Shown: positions 17,216-25,535, counted from the stretch's first letter. The stretch: 48,900 nucleotides of DNA from Nitrospirota bacterium (GCA_016212095.1 JACRHH010000020.1:1-48900); one strand, 5' to 3'. The notes: generated from the sequence alone by a model not told the origin. Translations and numbers: made by a program.

Positions 17216-17458
17216 ATGAAATGCACCCAATACTTTCTTTTCATGAAAAAGCGTCCTGATCGAGAAGGGATTTTGGATGAATGGATACTGGAGACCATCG
17301 GCAATCCTTTGAGGACTGAAATTCAGTTGGATGGAAGAATCAGAAAATGGAGATATATAGAGGAGACAGGGAAATATCTGAGGGTTGTTTTGCTTGAGGA
17401 TGGAGAGACTGTTCATAATGCGTTTTTCGACAGGCGTTTCAAGGAGGAAAATACATGA
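17216..17458 (+). CDS. Small conserved protein paired with DUF2283
   Basis: An 80-residue basic protein (MKCTQYFLFMKKRPDREG...) ending LRVVLLEDGETVHNAFFDRRFKEE. I recognise the general form as a small family regularly encoded before DUF2283 genes, possibly related to DUF4258. A GTG at 17201 would add five residues; the ATG at 17216 gives the N-terminus I would expect. The stop overlaps the next start (ATGA). A toxin-like role is inferred only from the pairing, which echoes that at 5.4-5.9 kb. Confidence 0.7.
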   Translation: MKCTQYFLFMKKRPDREGILDEWILETIGNPLRTEIQLDGRIRKWRYIEETGKYLRVVLLEDGETVHNAFFDRRFKEENT

Positions 17459-17661
17459 AAATACGATACTTTGCCGATACTGACACAGCTCTCATCGACT
17501 TTTCGGGCGAACCTTCCGTGGAGACAAGGGAGATTTCTGAAAATTTATATATTGATCTGGATGGCAACGGCAATCTTGTCAGCATGACCATAGAACATGC
17601 GAAGGCGAATGCCGGCATTTCGGAAGTATCTTATCTGCAGATCGATAAAGTGGCTGCCTGA
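17455..17661 (+). CDS. DUF2283 domain protein
   Basis: A 68-residue acidic protein with the DUF2283 pattern: MKIRYFADTDTALIDFSG, SENLYIDLDGNGNLVSMTIEHA. It is translationally coupled to the preceding small gene by a 4-nt overlap, with AAGGAGG shortly before its start. It is the second DUF2283 protein in the window; the 5706 copy is only distantly similar (shared ISDDVFVDILPDG versus ISENLYIDLDGNG), so this is not a recent duplication. Antitoxin function is a guess from context. Confidence 0.78.
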   Translation: MKIRYFADTDTALIDFSGEPSVETREISENLYIDLDGNGNLVSMTIEHAKANAGISEVSYLQIDKVAA

Positions 17662-17693
17662 CGATAAGGATGTGTTCTCCACAATTCAGAACC

Positions 17694-17714
17694 GGGCGGC
17701 TGCGAGAGCCGCCC
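17694..17714. terminator. GC-rich hairpin between convergent genes
   Basis: GGGCGGCT (17694-17701) pairs with AGCCGCCC (17707-17714) around a 5-nt loop. It sits 33 nt after the DUF2283 stop and 18 nt before the stop of the convergent outer-membrane protein gene. No strong T-tract follows on either strand, so a bidirectional terminator or mRNA 3'-end stabiliser is likely but unproven. Confidence 0.45.
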
Positions 17715-17731
17715 CTCAATCAAATCAATTC

Positions 17732-18670
17732 CTAAAACAGTCCGGCGAGGCTGAACACAAACGCGGTGTTGCGCGACGGATCGGAGCCTGATGCGCCGAA
17801 ATGATCCCAGACCGGGAACCGGATGCCCGCCTGAACGCCCAGCTTTTCCGTATGCATGTATTTGCCGCCGATTGTCATGTCGAGCGTTTTAAAATCGTCG
17901 CCCGCGCCGTTGCCGGAATACTCGCTTTCCCAAGCCACAAGACCGGAGGCGTGTACGTATCCGGCAAGTTTGCCCGCCATGTAGCTGTGCTCAACGCCTG
18001 CAAGCCAGGTAAAGACATCGCCCGCGCGGTAGTCAACGCCGTTTTGCCTGCCCTCGGTGTTGTAGCGGTAGCTGACGTTTCCAAGCAGGCGGAAGCGGTC
18101 GATGGTCTTTGCCGCAGCCTGATTTATCACGAAATCGTAGCTGCCGGAGCCAAGAGGCATCGAAACGCCGTTGTCGGTCTTGTCCTTGTCGCCGGTCGGC
18201 AGCTTGACTGTCAGGCCGCTCAGGAACAACATCTCCTTCCGTCCGTAAATGTACTGGCCTGTAACCGATACGTCTCCGAGGCCGGATGCGCTGTATTTGG
18301 TTCCGAAGATCTCCAGGGAACGGTTTATGTACGGAACGTTCAGCTTGAGCTTGATGTCGTCGGTTACGGCATAGCTTAGCGGAATGTCTATCTGTGTGTA
18401 GTTCTTTGAAAAAACACCGCTCATCCCGACGCCGGACGCGCCTGCCGCCGTGTCCGGCACAACTGGCGCAATGTCGGCTGTCGATGTCTGGCTCTGCGTG
18501 ATCGAATCGTTAGCGTAAGTTTTGTTCTCTACCGAGCCGCTTCCGCTCGTTTGTTCGGAATACGGCAGATCGTAATACGGCATGGTTGACGCCGCATCAG
18601 AGGGCTGAACCGATGCTCCGGTCATGGACAACAGCGTCGCTATTGCGATAATCGCAAGTTTTCGCACCAT
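17732..18670 (-). CDS. Outer-membrane beta-barrel protein (phenol-degradation MetA/transporter-like)
   Basis: A 312-residue protein with a signal peptide (KLAIIAIATLLSMTGASVQPSDA) and alternating polar/hydrophobic strands through to a C-terminal Phe (FVFSLAGLF), as expected for an outer-membrane barrel. Segments such as IPLSYAVTDDIKLKLNVPYI, GLGDVSVTGQYIYG and LSGLTVKLPTGDKDK resemble the MetA-pathway/putative-outer-membrane-transporter barrels. The ATG at 18670 is preferred over TTG at 18673 because a GGAG site lies 9 nt before it. It follows the Cys-rich lipoprotein gene by 24 nt and is likely co-expressed with it. Substrate unknown. Confidence 0.75.
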   Translation of the reverse strand: MVRKLAIIAIATLLSMTGASVQPSDAASTMPYYDLPYSEQTSGSGSVENKTYANDSITQSQTSTADIAPVVPDTAAGASGVGMSGVFSKNYTQIDIPLSYAVTDDIKLKLNVPYINRSLEIFGTKYSASGLGDVSVTGQYIYGRKEMLFLSGLTVKLPTGDKDKTDNGVSMPLGSGSYDFVINQAAAKTIDRFRLLGNVSYRYNTEGRQNGVDYRAGDVFTWLAGVEHSYMAGKLAGYVHASGLVAWESEYSGNGAGDDFKTLDMTIGGKYMHTEKLGVQAGIRFPVWDHFGASGSDPSRNTAFVFSLAGLF

Positions 18671-18694
18671 CAAAATGACTCCTGCTTGTAAATT

Positions 18695-19135
18695 TTACTT
18701 CGCCTGATGCAGCGGCATGCCGCATTTGCACGTACCGGGCTTGTCAGACACCGTGTTGCACAGGCACGATCCGCCACAGTTGCAGAAATAAAGCCCTGAT
18801 CCCTTCAGATTGATGCGCTTGACCGGCTTGCCGCAGCCGCATTTCGTGGGATCGTTCGGATCGAGCGCGCATGTGCAGTCAGGGCCGCATACGCAAACCA
18901 GAGCTTCGTCGCCTTCAACCTTCACAACATGGCCGCCGGCCATATCCTTGCCGCAGGCGCATTTGCCGGGTTCCTTGCTCACCTTGTCGCACTTGCAGTC
19001 CGGGCCGCAGGCGCAAAAGTAGATGGCGTCGCGCTTTTCGGCAGGATGTTGGCAAGTGTGCATGCTGGCGCAGGAAGAAAGGAAAGAGAGGGATACGACA
19101 ATAAGTACGGAGAGAGCCAGATTCAATCGATTCAT
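18695..19135 (-). CDS. Cysteine-rich triple-repeat lipoprotein, metallothionein-like
   Basis: A 146-residue protein with a lipoprotein signal peptide (lipobox LSSC, about residues 19-22), so it should be lipid-anchored in the envelope. The mature part contains three tandem cysteine modules, each CxCGxxxCxC followed about 10 residues later by CxCG: FCACGPDCKC...KCACGK, VCVCGPDCTC...KCGCGK and FCNCGGSCLC...TCKCGM. That is 18 cysteines in repeats plus the lipobox Cys and one in HTCQHP. Such clustered CxC motifs suggest binding of soft metals (Cu, Zn, Cd) or clusters. GGAGG precedes the ATG, and the start overlaps the stop of the small upstream gene. I do not recognise a named family. Confidence 0.8.
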   Translation of the reverse strand: MNRLNLALSVLIVVSLSFLSSCASMHTCQHPAEKRDAIYFCACGPDCKCDKVSKEPGKCACGKDMAGGHVVKVEGDEALVCVCGPDCTCALDPNDPTKCGCGKPVKRINLKGSGLYFCNCGGSCLCNTVSDKPGTCKCGMPLHQAK

Positions 19136-19320
19136 GTTGATAGCCTCCTGTAATGAAATAGTTCGCTGGAATACCGGTTAAACGTAATAAAGTCGGGAAA
19201 TGAAATGTGTTCGACAGTTGTTGAAGGCACGATTCCGTGATCAAGCTTATCGGCCTCAACGAGAAGATCGGCGAAAAAATCCTCTTCGGTTTCGATTCTG
19301 ACGTTGACATTTACTTGCAT
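19132..19320 (-). pseudogene. Truncated small regulator/antitoxin-like remnant
   Basis: A 62-codon reading frame beginning MQVNVNVRIETEEDFFADLLVEADKLDHG...EHISFPDFITF. The N-terminal half resembles the start of small archaeal/bacterial antitoxin-type regulators (I..etEe.ff.....a..ldrG.....lsF....), which normally continue into a winged-helix domain. Here the protein stops at ...FHYRRLST, inside the ribosome binding site of the next gene. It is either a shortened remnant or a very small partner of the upstream gene. The evidence is weak. Confidence 0.35.
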
Positions 19321-19352
19321 TATACACCTTTAAATGTTGCCGCTCTCAGGCA

Positions 19353-19607
19353 TCACTGTTCCCAATCGCGTGTCCACTCATCGCGCAACGAGCGTTGCCA
19401 AGCCACCGGATCGGCTACTGTTTTGAATGCGTCTATCTTCCCCGCAAGACTCATAAGCATGTTGGCCTGGTTTGCGGACGTCGCGTCTTCCATTAGCTCC
19501 GGCAGTAACACGATCACCCGTGCCCTGCGTCCAAACGCCTCCCGAAATGCCTCCGGGAGTTTACCGTCTGATGATATTACAGCGTCCTCTTCAATGGCAT
19601 GAAGCAT
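19353..19607 (-). CDS. Antitoxin-like small protein
   Basis: An 84-residue protein (MLHAIEEDAVISSDGKLPEAFREAFGRRARVIVLLPE...) ending in an acidic Trp-rich tail (WQRSLRDEWTRDWEQ). The first 40 residues have the beta-hairpin pattern of AbrB/SpoVT-like antitoxins (DG.LPEAFREAFGR.ARVIVLLPE). GGAGG precedes the ATG. A cognate toxin would be expected just downstream, but only the truncated 62-codon frame is there, followed by the Cys-rich lipoprotein. It may be an orphan antitoxin. Function is inferred. Confidence 0.55.
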   Translation of the reverse strand: MLHAIEEDAVISSDGKLPEAFREAFGRRARVIVLLPELMEDATSANQANMLMSLAGKIDAFKTVADPVAWQRSLRDEWTRDWEQ

Positions 19608-19730
19608 ATCGTCCTCCGCATAATAAGCATGCCTTGCACAGCCACCCCTTGATTGGCATTGGCGTGGCCATTGGGATTATATCGTTTGGCCATCCCCCGT
19701 TGCAATTTAATTAACCCGTTGGATTGCCCG

Positions 19731-21083
19731 CTAATTCTCCACCCCCAGCTTCTTCATCTTGCGGTACAGCGTCGCCAGATCGACGCCGAGTTCCGATGCC
19801 GTCTTGTCCTTGTTCCAGCCGTTCGAGTTGAGAGTGTCGAGGATGATCTTCTTCTCGTAATAGTTGATCATGTCCCTTAGTCCGCGCGCTGTTCGAATTT
19901 CGTGCGAACGCACTTTTTCGGGCAGGTCGGACGGCTGGATCATCGCGCCGGAACAGAGTATGACGGCGCGTTCCAGCACGTTTCGAAGCTCCCGCACGTT
20001 GCCGGGCCAGTTGTATGACATGAGCGCTTCTATGGCCTCGTTCGAAAAACCTTTTATTTCCTTCCTGTTGTCGCGGGCGAAACGCTCAAGGAAATGGTGC
20101 GACAGTATCCGTATGTCCTCCGGACGCTCGCGCAGTGAGGGAAGCACGATTTCGAAAACGCTCAGTCTGTAATAGAGATCCTCACGGAACAGGCCGTCGC
20201 GGATTCGCTCCTCAAGCTTCCTGTGGGTTGCCGCGATTATGCGAATGTCAACGGTCTTCGATTTGGTGTCGCCAACCGGCATGAACTCGCCGTTTTCGAG
20301 CACCTTCAGAATCTTGGCCTGAAGCGATGCGGGCATGTCTCCGATTTCGTCGAGGAAAAGCGTGCCGCCGTCGGCCATCTTGATCAGTCCGGACTTGTCG
20401 GCGTTGGCGCCGGTGAACGCGCCCTTCTTGTAGCCAAAAAGCTCGCTTTCAAGCAGCGATTCCGGAATGGCCGAGCAGTTTATCGACATGAACGGCATGT
20501 CGCGGCGCGGGCTGTTGCAGTGGACAATCTCGGCGATCATGCCCTTGCCCGTGCCGGATTCGCCCAGAATCAGCAGGTTGCTCTTTGTCGGAATAACTTT
20601 TTCGAGCAGTTCGAATATCGCCTGAAGTGATGGCGAGTCGCCTATGAACTCCTTGCATCCGATATGCTGGCTCAATTGCCGCTTGAGCGTCTGATTCTCT
20701 GCCAGCACGCGCTTGTGATCCAGCAATCGCTGAATTGTCATAAGCACGTCCTCGTTCACGAACGGTTTCACGATGTAGTCGGCTGCGCCCAGCCGCATCG
20801 CCTCAACCGCCGATTCAACGGAGGCATACGCGGTCATCATCACGGTTATCAACCCCGACTGAATGGCGACGGCCCGCTTTATCAGTTCCATGCCATCCAT
20901 GCCCTCCATGCGTAGATCGGTGAGCATCAGATCGTAATCCGACTTGCCAAGCTTTTCGAGCGCCGTATCCGCATCGTAGGCGGTTTCGACCTTGTAACCG
21001 CGCCTTGAAAGCAGGAATTCCAGAGCGCCGCATATGTCCCGCTCGTCGTCAACCACAAGTATTCTGGTTTTCTCATCCTTCAT
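19731..21083 (-). CDS. NtrC-family sigma-54-dependent response regulator
   Basis: A 450-residue activator. The receiver is at 8-120 (VVDDERD, LMLTDLRMEGMDG, VKPF). The AAA+ domain (about 143-370) has Walker A GESGTGKG, the sigma-54 contact loop ELFGYKKGAFTGA, Walker [13 protein letters not shown] and the arginine-finger region [10 protein letters not shown] Fis-type helix-turn-helix ends the protein (ASELGVDLATLYRKMKKLG). The start overlaps the end of the preceding kinase gene by 11 nt, so the kinase is almost certainly its partner. Target promoters are not apparent in the window. Confidence 0.93.
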   Translation of the reverse strand: MKDEKTRILVVDDERDICGALEFLLSRRGYKVETAYDADTALEKLGKSDYDLMLTDLRMEGMDGMELIKRAVAIQSGLITVMMTAYASVESAVEAMRLGAADYIVKPFVNEDVLMTIQRLLDHKRVLAENQTLKRQLSQHIGCKEFIGDSPSLQAIFELLEKVIPTKSNLLILGESGTGKGMIAEIVHCNSPRRDMPFMSINCSAIPESLLESELFGYKKGAFTGANADKSGLIKMADGGTLFLDEIGDMPASLQAKILKVLENGEFMPVGDTKSKTVDIRIIAATHRKLEERIRDGLFREDLYYRLSVFEIVLPSLRERPEDIRILSHHFLERFARDNRKEIKGFSNEAIEALMSYNWPGNVRELRNVLERAVILCSGAMIQPSDLPEKVRSHEIRTARGLRDMINYYEKKIILDTLNSNGWNKDKTASELGVDLATLYRKMKKLGVEN

Positions 21084-23592
21084 ATATGGGCAACCTCACT
21101 GTGAACGTCGTTCCCTCTCCCGGAACGCTCGAAACCTGAATCGTGCCGCCAAGGCTGCGAACGATGGTATAGCTGACCGCCAGGCCAAGGCCGGTTCCGG
21201 TCTCCTTGGTCGTGAAAAACGGATCAAAAATGCGCTCGATATGCTCCTGCCGGATTCCAAGTCCGGTATCACGGAACGAAATATCGACGAAGCCATTATT
21301 TCTGGAAGCTGAAACATTAAGCGCCCCTCCGCTCTGCATGGCGTCGGCGGCGTTCAAAACGATATTGATGAAAACCTGCTCAAGCTGATCGCCGTTAACC
21401 TTCACCGATCCGGCGTCATCAGGCACGTCCTCGCTGATCTCCACCTTTTTCATGCGGCGGTCGTATCTGACCAGTTGAAGCGTGGAATCGACGATTTCGC
21501 GCACCGACTGCCCGGTCATGCCGGGCTTGGCCTTGGTGAAGCTCGACATCTGCCGCACGATCATGGCAATCCGGTTGATCTGGCGAGAGATGGTGTTCAG
21601 CGCCTCCTTGGTGAAATCGTCAAAATCCATCTCTTTTAAAATCTGCACGTATGATGAGATGGAAGTGAGCGGGTTGCCTATTTCGTGCGCCACGCCGGCG
21701 GAAAGACGCGCCAGCGCAGACAGCTTCTCGGACTGCATCATCTGCTCCTCGGCCTTGCGAACCTCCGTGACATCCTGGATAAGAAGCAGTATCTGTTTTC
21801 TGTCCTCCGTGCTCATAAGCGGAGTGGAGGTCGTCTGGAAGTAGCCTGACTTCCGCCCGAAGTCGCGATAAACAACCTCCTGAAAGATCTTTTTGCTTGT
21901 AATCTCGTTCTTAAGCTCTTCGAATGTGTGCTTGCCGGCGAAAATGTCGTCCATGCGGATACTGCTTACGCCGCCTTCGGGCAGCCAGTCGCCGAATACG
22001 CGGTTGGCCCAGACCAGGCTTCCGTCATCCTCGAATATGCAGATTCCGGCCTCGATCGAATTCACGAGCGCATTCAGCTTCTCCTTCTCGCTCCGGAGCT
22101 CCTTGGTGCGCTCCTTGACGATAACCTCAAGCTCGTGGGCATACTGGTGAATCTGCTCCTTCAATGTGACGGCCTCCGACACATCGCTTGCCGACAGGAT
22201 CACGCCGGTGATAACGCCGTCTATCCGGAGCGGGCTCAACACGACATTCATGCTTCTGGCTTGCCCGGCGATATTGATGTGATATTCCGGAACACTGCGC
22301 ACCTTGCCTTCGAGACATCGGTTAATGATGCGGATAAATCGCTCCCTGTCGTCGTGGGAAGTGAATGGAAACGCATCCAGAAAGCTTGTCCCAATGATTC
22401 CATCCTTCGACAGCCCGAAAATTGATTCGAATGCCGAGTTTACCGTTCTGATAATAAAATCGTCGCCGATGACCATGATGATGGTCTGCGTGCTTTCGAG
22501 AATGTTTTCGAGATAGTTTTTTGCGTGAACGATCTCCTGCTCCAGCGCCTGATGTCTTTCGAGATGCAGCGCCTTTTCCTCCGCCTTGATCCTGCCACGG
22601 TTTGTTATCACGACTATGAAGGAACCCACCACGGTCATGGCGAATATGAACAGAACGAGCGTTGAATGCAGGCGCATGCTCTTCTGAATGCTTGAGGTTA
22701 CCTCCGAATACGGAACCGAGACGCATACGATCCATGACAGTGTTGAAATTGAGACGCGGGAATAGGCCAGAAGCTTGTCTTCGCCGTGCGGCGAGACGTA
22801 TGAGCTGAAGCCTATGTCGGGCGTGGACAGGATCATCTCTTCCGTCTTGAACGATGAGTGGCAGTTGAAGCAGGAATCCACTGCGTTATAGATGTTTTTG
22901 CCGACCATGTCGCTTTTGGACGGATGGAATATGAGGGTTCCGGATGCGTCCATCATCCATGCGTAACCGCGTTCGCCGGACTGGATCGGTTCGAGGTATT
23001 TCCTGCTGACCGAATCGATGTCGATCGACACAATGATCACTCCGGCGTTTTCCCTGTCGCCAACCGGAAGCGGCGCTGCTATCTCAACCATGCCGTGGGC
23101 CTGAATATGATCGAAAAAATGCACAGCTCCGGCTGGAATGCTCCTGGAGAGCTCGAACATTTTTTTATTCTCGTTCGTGGCAACGGCGCCGACAGGATAG
23201 ACAAGCTTGCCGTTCCAGTCGAAAATATGCAGTGTGACGCCTTTTTCCTTGCCTTCCTCCGCGAATACATCTTCCACGAAACTTTTGAAATCGCCATCCT
23301 TCATGCCCCTGCGGTAAATAAGGCGCGAGAATGCGTGCAGTTCCTCCTCGATGTGCTCGAAATGGCTCTTGATGTTCGACGAGATGGCCCTGGCGATGAG
23401 AAGCTGCTGGCGGTTAAGCTGAGCGGCCATCTCCTGCTGGTAATTCTGCTGGAAAAATATGTTTAGCGTGATTACTATTGAGATAACAACAAGTATCAGT
23501 CCAAAGAGTATGAACCTTCTTAACGTTTCAATGATGCCGCCCACTTGTGAAGTTAAACCGTCCTTGAAGCTGCCAGGCCAGACACGGCGCAT
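21073..23592 (-). CDS. NtrB-like sensor kinase with CxxCH in its periplasmic Cache domain
   Basis: An 839-residue kinase. TM1 (about 26-47) and TM2 (about 309-329) flank a dCache-like periplasmic domain (LHIFDWNGKLVYP, GERGYAWMMDASGTLIFHPS) containing CFNCH at 241-245, a canonical covalent haem-attachment motif. Two PAS domains follow (about 360-480 and 510-630), then the phosphoacceptor domain (LSAGVAHEIGNPLTSISSYV) and ATPase (IVLNAADAM, DTGLGI, GTGLGL). It starts 7 nt after the GAF kinase gene and overlaps the NtrC-type regulator gene. No good ribosome binding site is seen at the ATG at 23592. Geobacter chemoreceptors with haem-c periplasmic PAS domains are a known precedent. Confidence 0.88.
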   Translation of the reverse strand: MRRVWPGSFKDGLTSQVGGIIETLRRFILFGLILVVISIVITLNIFFQQNYQQEMAAQLNRQQLLIARAISSNIKSHFEHIEEELHAFSRLIYRRGMKDGDFKSFVEDVFAEEGKEKGVTLHIFDWNGKLVYPVGAVATNENKKMFELSRSIPAGAVHFFDHIQAHGMVEIAAPLPVGDRENAGVIIVSIDIDSVSRKYLEPIQSGERGYAWMMDASGTLIFHPSKSDMVGKNIYNAVDSCFNCHSSFKTEEMILSTPDIGFSSYVSPHGEDKLLAYSRVSISTLSWIVCVSVPYSEVTSSIQKSMRLHSTLVLFIFAMTVVGSFIVVITNRGRIKAEEKALHLERHQALEQEIVHAKNYLENILESTQTIIMVIGDDFIIRTVNSAFESIFGLSKDGIIGTSFLDAFPFTSHDDRERFIRIINRCLEGKVRSVPEYHINIAGQARSMNVVLSPLRIDGVITGVILSASDVSEAVTLKEQIHQYAHELEVIVKERTKELRSEKEKLNALVNSIEAGICIFEDDGSLVWANRVFGDWLPEGGVSSIRMDDIFAGKHTFEELKNEITSKKIFQEVVYRDFGRKSGYFQTTSTPLMSTEDRKQILLLIQDVTEVRKAEEQMMQSEKLSALARLSAGVAHEIGNPLTSISSYVQILKEMDFDDFTKEALNTISRQINRIAMIVRQMSSFTKAKPGMTGQSVREIVDSTLQLVRYDRRMKKVEISEDVPDDAGSVKVNGDQLEQVFINIVLNAADAMQSGGALNVSASRNNGFVDISFRDTGLGIRQEHIERIFDPFFTTKETGTGLGLAVSYTIVRSLGGTIQVSSVPGEGTTFTVRLPIYEG

Positions 23593-23599
23593 GAATTAA

Positions 23600-25408
23600 T
23601 CACGGCGAATAAACAGGAAACGTCATGGTCATGACGGTAGTGCCGCCATCCCGGCGCACATCAAGGCTGCCGCCGACCGAGCGCGCAAAACGAAGAACAA
23701 TATTCAGCCCACGGCCTGTCACCTCGCCGGACATTATGGCCGCTATCCGTTCATCATCTATATGGCCCGTGTTCCGGACTTCGAGCACGGCATTGCTATC
23801 GGCGCGGCGGCAGCTTGCACTGACCACGCCGCCGTCTCCGGGAACCGCGTCCGTTGCGTTTGCAAGAAGGTTGTCTATCGAACGTTCAAGGTCGAAGGGA
23901 ACGCAGTGGACATGAATTCCGTCCTCGATTTCGCCGGCTTCGAGAATAATGTCCCGTCTTCCGCGCCTGCGCACGGCTTCGATGTTGATACTGAAACGTT
24001 TCCGGAGTGTTTCCCCCACGTTCACGGAACGTTCGCGCCCCTCGATGGCCGAACTGGTGGCAAGGCTCTGGATGCGGTCTGTCTCCTCGATTATGATTTC
24101 TATTGCCTGGGCGATTTTGGCTATGTTTGCTTCCGGATTGTCGCCTGTCAGCAGACGCATTGCCCTGCGCGCGAAGCCGCCCATAGCTATTGCCGGGTTT
24201 TTCAGGTCGTGCAGGATGTCGTCCAGACGTTCCATGCGCAGGGCCTTCATTATTTCCTTGCCGAAGAAAGTAAGAAGTTCGATTTCCCGCGCTGTGAATG
24301 CCTGACGCATTTCGGCGGTATAGAACGTCATGAAGTACCTTAGCATTCCTCCAGCCTGCAACGGTATTACAATGGCCGAGTTCAGCCTGTTTTCGCTCAT
24401 GTAGGCGGCAAGCTCCTCGTTCGAAAGGCAACTTTCCTTCGGGTTCTTGATGAGCACGTATAAAGGATCTATGCGCTCGTTCTCGGTATCGACCATCTTC
24501 CAGTCGCCCTTCACCAGCGCTTCCATGTATGGGTGATCATGAATGCCGAATGAATGCCCCGATTCGCCCTTGCCGCCGTTCTCCGGATAGCTTGTTTCAA
24601 GCCAGGCGGTAGCTCCGTCCTTCGACACCGAAAACAGGGCGCAACTGTGGATGGGAAGTATCCCGACGAGTTCCGGAACCATATGCCGGAAAAGCTCCTT
24701 CATCTTTATCCCCTCGCGATTGCTGAGCTTCAGGAATATCTTCTCGACGAGCTTCTCCTTGTAAAGGTTCATCTGGTAAAGGTCTATTATCCGCTTGCGC
24801 GCTACAACATAGCTTATCCGCCGAGCCAGCACCTCGGCGTAAGTCACTTCAAGAGGGTCGAATACGCGGTCGTTGGTCTTGTAATAAATCTGAAGCGTTC
24901 CGAGGATTTCAGTCTCGGTATCGAAGAATTTTGGTATGCGAAGCGGTACTGCAATCAGGGAATTCAGCCCAAGGCGAAGCGAAATATCCTTGTTGTGGTA
25001 TCTGGGCTCCATCGATATGTTCGGAACCAGATAGCTCTTGCCCGTGCGCACAACAATTCCTGCCACCGAATCATCCATGGGAATGGTTTTCATGCGGATA
25101 TCTTCGGGAATTTCGTACGCTCCGAACGACACCATGTCGCCGGTGTCAGGATCGTACAGGCGAATTGATGCGGAATCGGCATTGAGGGCGCGGACAATTA
25201 TCTCGGCTCCGGACGCAAGGATGTCGCGCCATTCGAGAGCCGGACTGATGCCCATGACCTCCTCGATGTCGCCTACCAGTCCGCTAAGATACTCGTTAAG
25301 GAACACCTTCTCAACCTGGTAAGCAAGGCGGTTGACATCGAATTCGCCAAGCCCGCAGCCGGCCAGAATTTCCGACTCTTTCAGATAGTTTGCAAGGTCT
25401 TTACGCAT
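23600..25408 (-). CDS. Soluble GAF-GAF histidine kinase with degenerate ATP lid
   Basis: A 602-residue protein without membrane helices. GAF 1 covers about residues 60-205 (ALNADSASIRLYDPDTGDMVSFGAYE), GAF 2 about 245-395. The phosphoacceptor box is LDDILHDLKNPAIAMGGFA, His present. The ATPase domain has an N-box (DNLLANATDAVPGDG), but the usual DxGxG becomes VRNTGHIDDERI and the F-box/G2 region is contracted to SGEVTGRGLNIV. It may therefore bind ATP weakly or act as a partner of the adjacent kinase. It is the first gene of a three-gene unit with a sigma-70-like promoter 50-80 nt upstream. Confidence 0.82.
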   Translation of the reverse strand: MRKDLANYLKESEILAGCGLGEFDVNRLAYQVEKVFLNEYLSGLVGDIEEVMGISPALEWRDILASGAEIIVRALNADSASIRLYDPDTGDMVSFGAYEIPEDIRMKTIPMDDSVAGIVVRTGKSYLVPNISMEPRYHNKDISLRLGLNSLIAVPLRIPKFFDTETEILGTLQIYYKTNDRVFDPLEVTYAEVLARRISYVVARKRIIDLYQMNLYKEKLVEKIFLKLSNREGIKMKELFRHMVPELVGILPIHSCALFSVSKDGATAWLETSYPENGGKGESGHSFGIHDHPYMEALVKGDWKMVDTENERIDPLYVLIKNPKESCLSNEELAAYMSENRLNSAIVIPLQAGGMLRYFMTFYTAEMRQAFTAREIELLTFFGKEIMKALRMERLDDILHDLKNPAIAMGGFARRAMRLLTGDNPEANIAKIAQAIEIIIEETDRIQSLATSSAIEGRERSVNVGETLRKRFSINIEAVRRRGRRDIILEAGEIEDGIHVHCVPFDLERSIDNLLANATDAVPGDGGVVSASCRRADSNAVLEVRNTGHIDDERIAAIMSGEVTGRGLNIVLRFARSVGGSLDVRRDGGTTVMTMTFPVYSP

Positions 25409-25456
25409 TATTTATTCCGCGACAAAGGAGATGTCGCCCAAACGTCGGACAGCTTC

Positions 25457-25485
25457 ATTTTACAGCAGAAGAGCGGCGAAGCCAA
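25457..25485 (-). promoter_or_regulatory. Candidate sigma-70-type promoter of the GAF kinase operon
   Basis: On the minus strand, TTGGCT (25485-25480) and TAAAAT (25462-25457) are separated by 17 nt, and the kinase ATG lies about 49 nt downstream. The match is 4/6 at -35 and 5/6 at -10. It is seen in sequence; activity is inferred. Confidence 0.45.
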
Positions 25486-25535
25486 TAGCCGGCGGGAAAA
25501 GCCCGTGGGGATCACATTCAGGCGAGCCGCATCAT

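Noticed and set aside
19611-19730. Sigma-54 promoter before the antitoxin-like gene
   Set aside because: TGGC and ATGC elements are present on the minus strand but the GG-GC spacing is one base short and the -12 element lacks TTGC.
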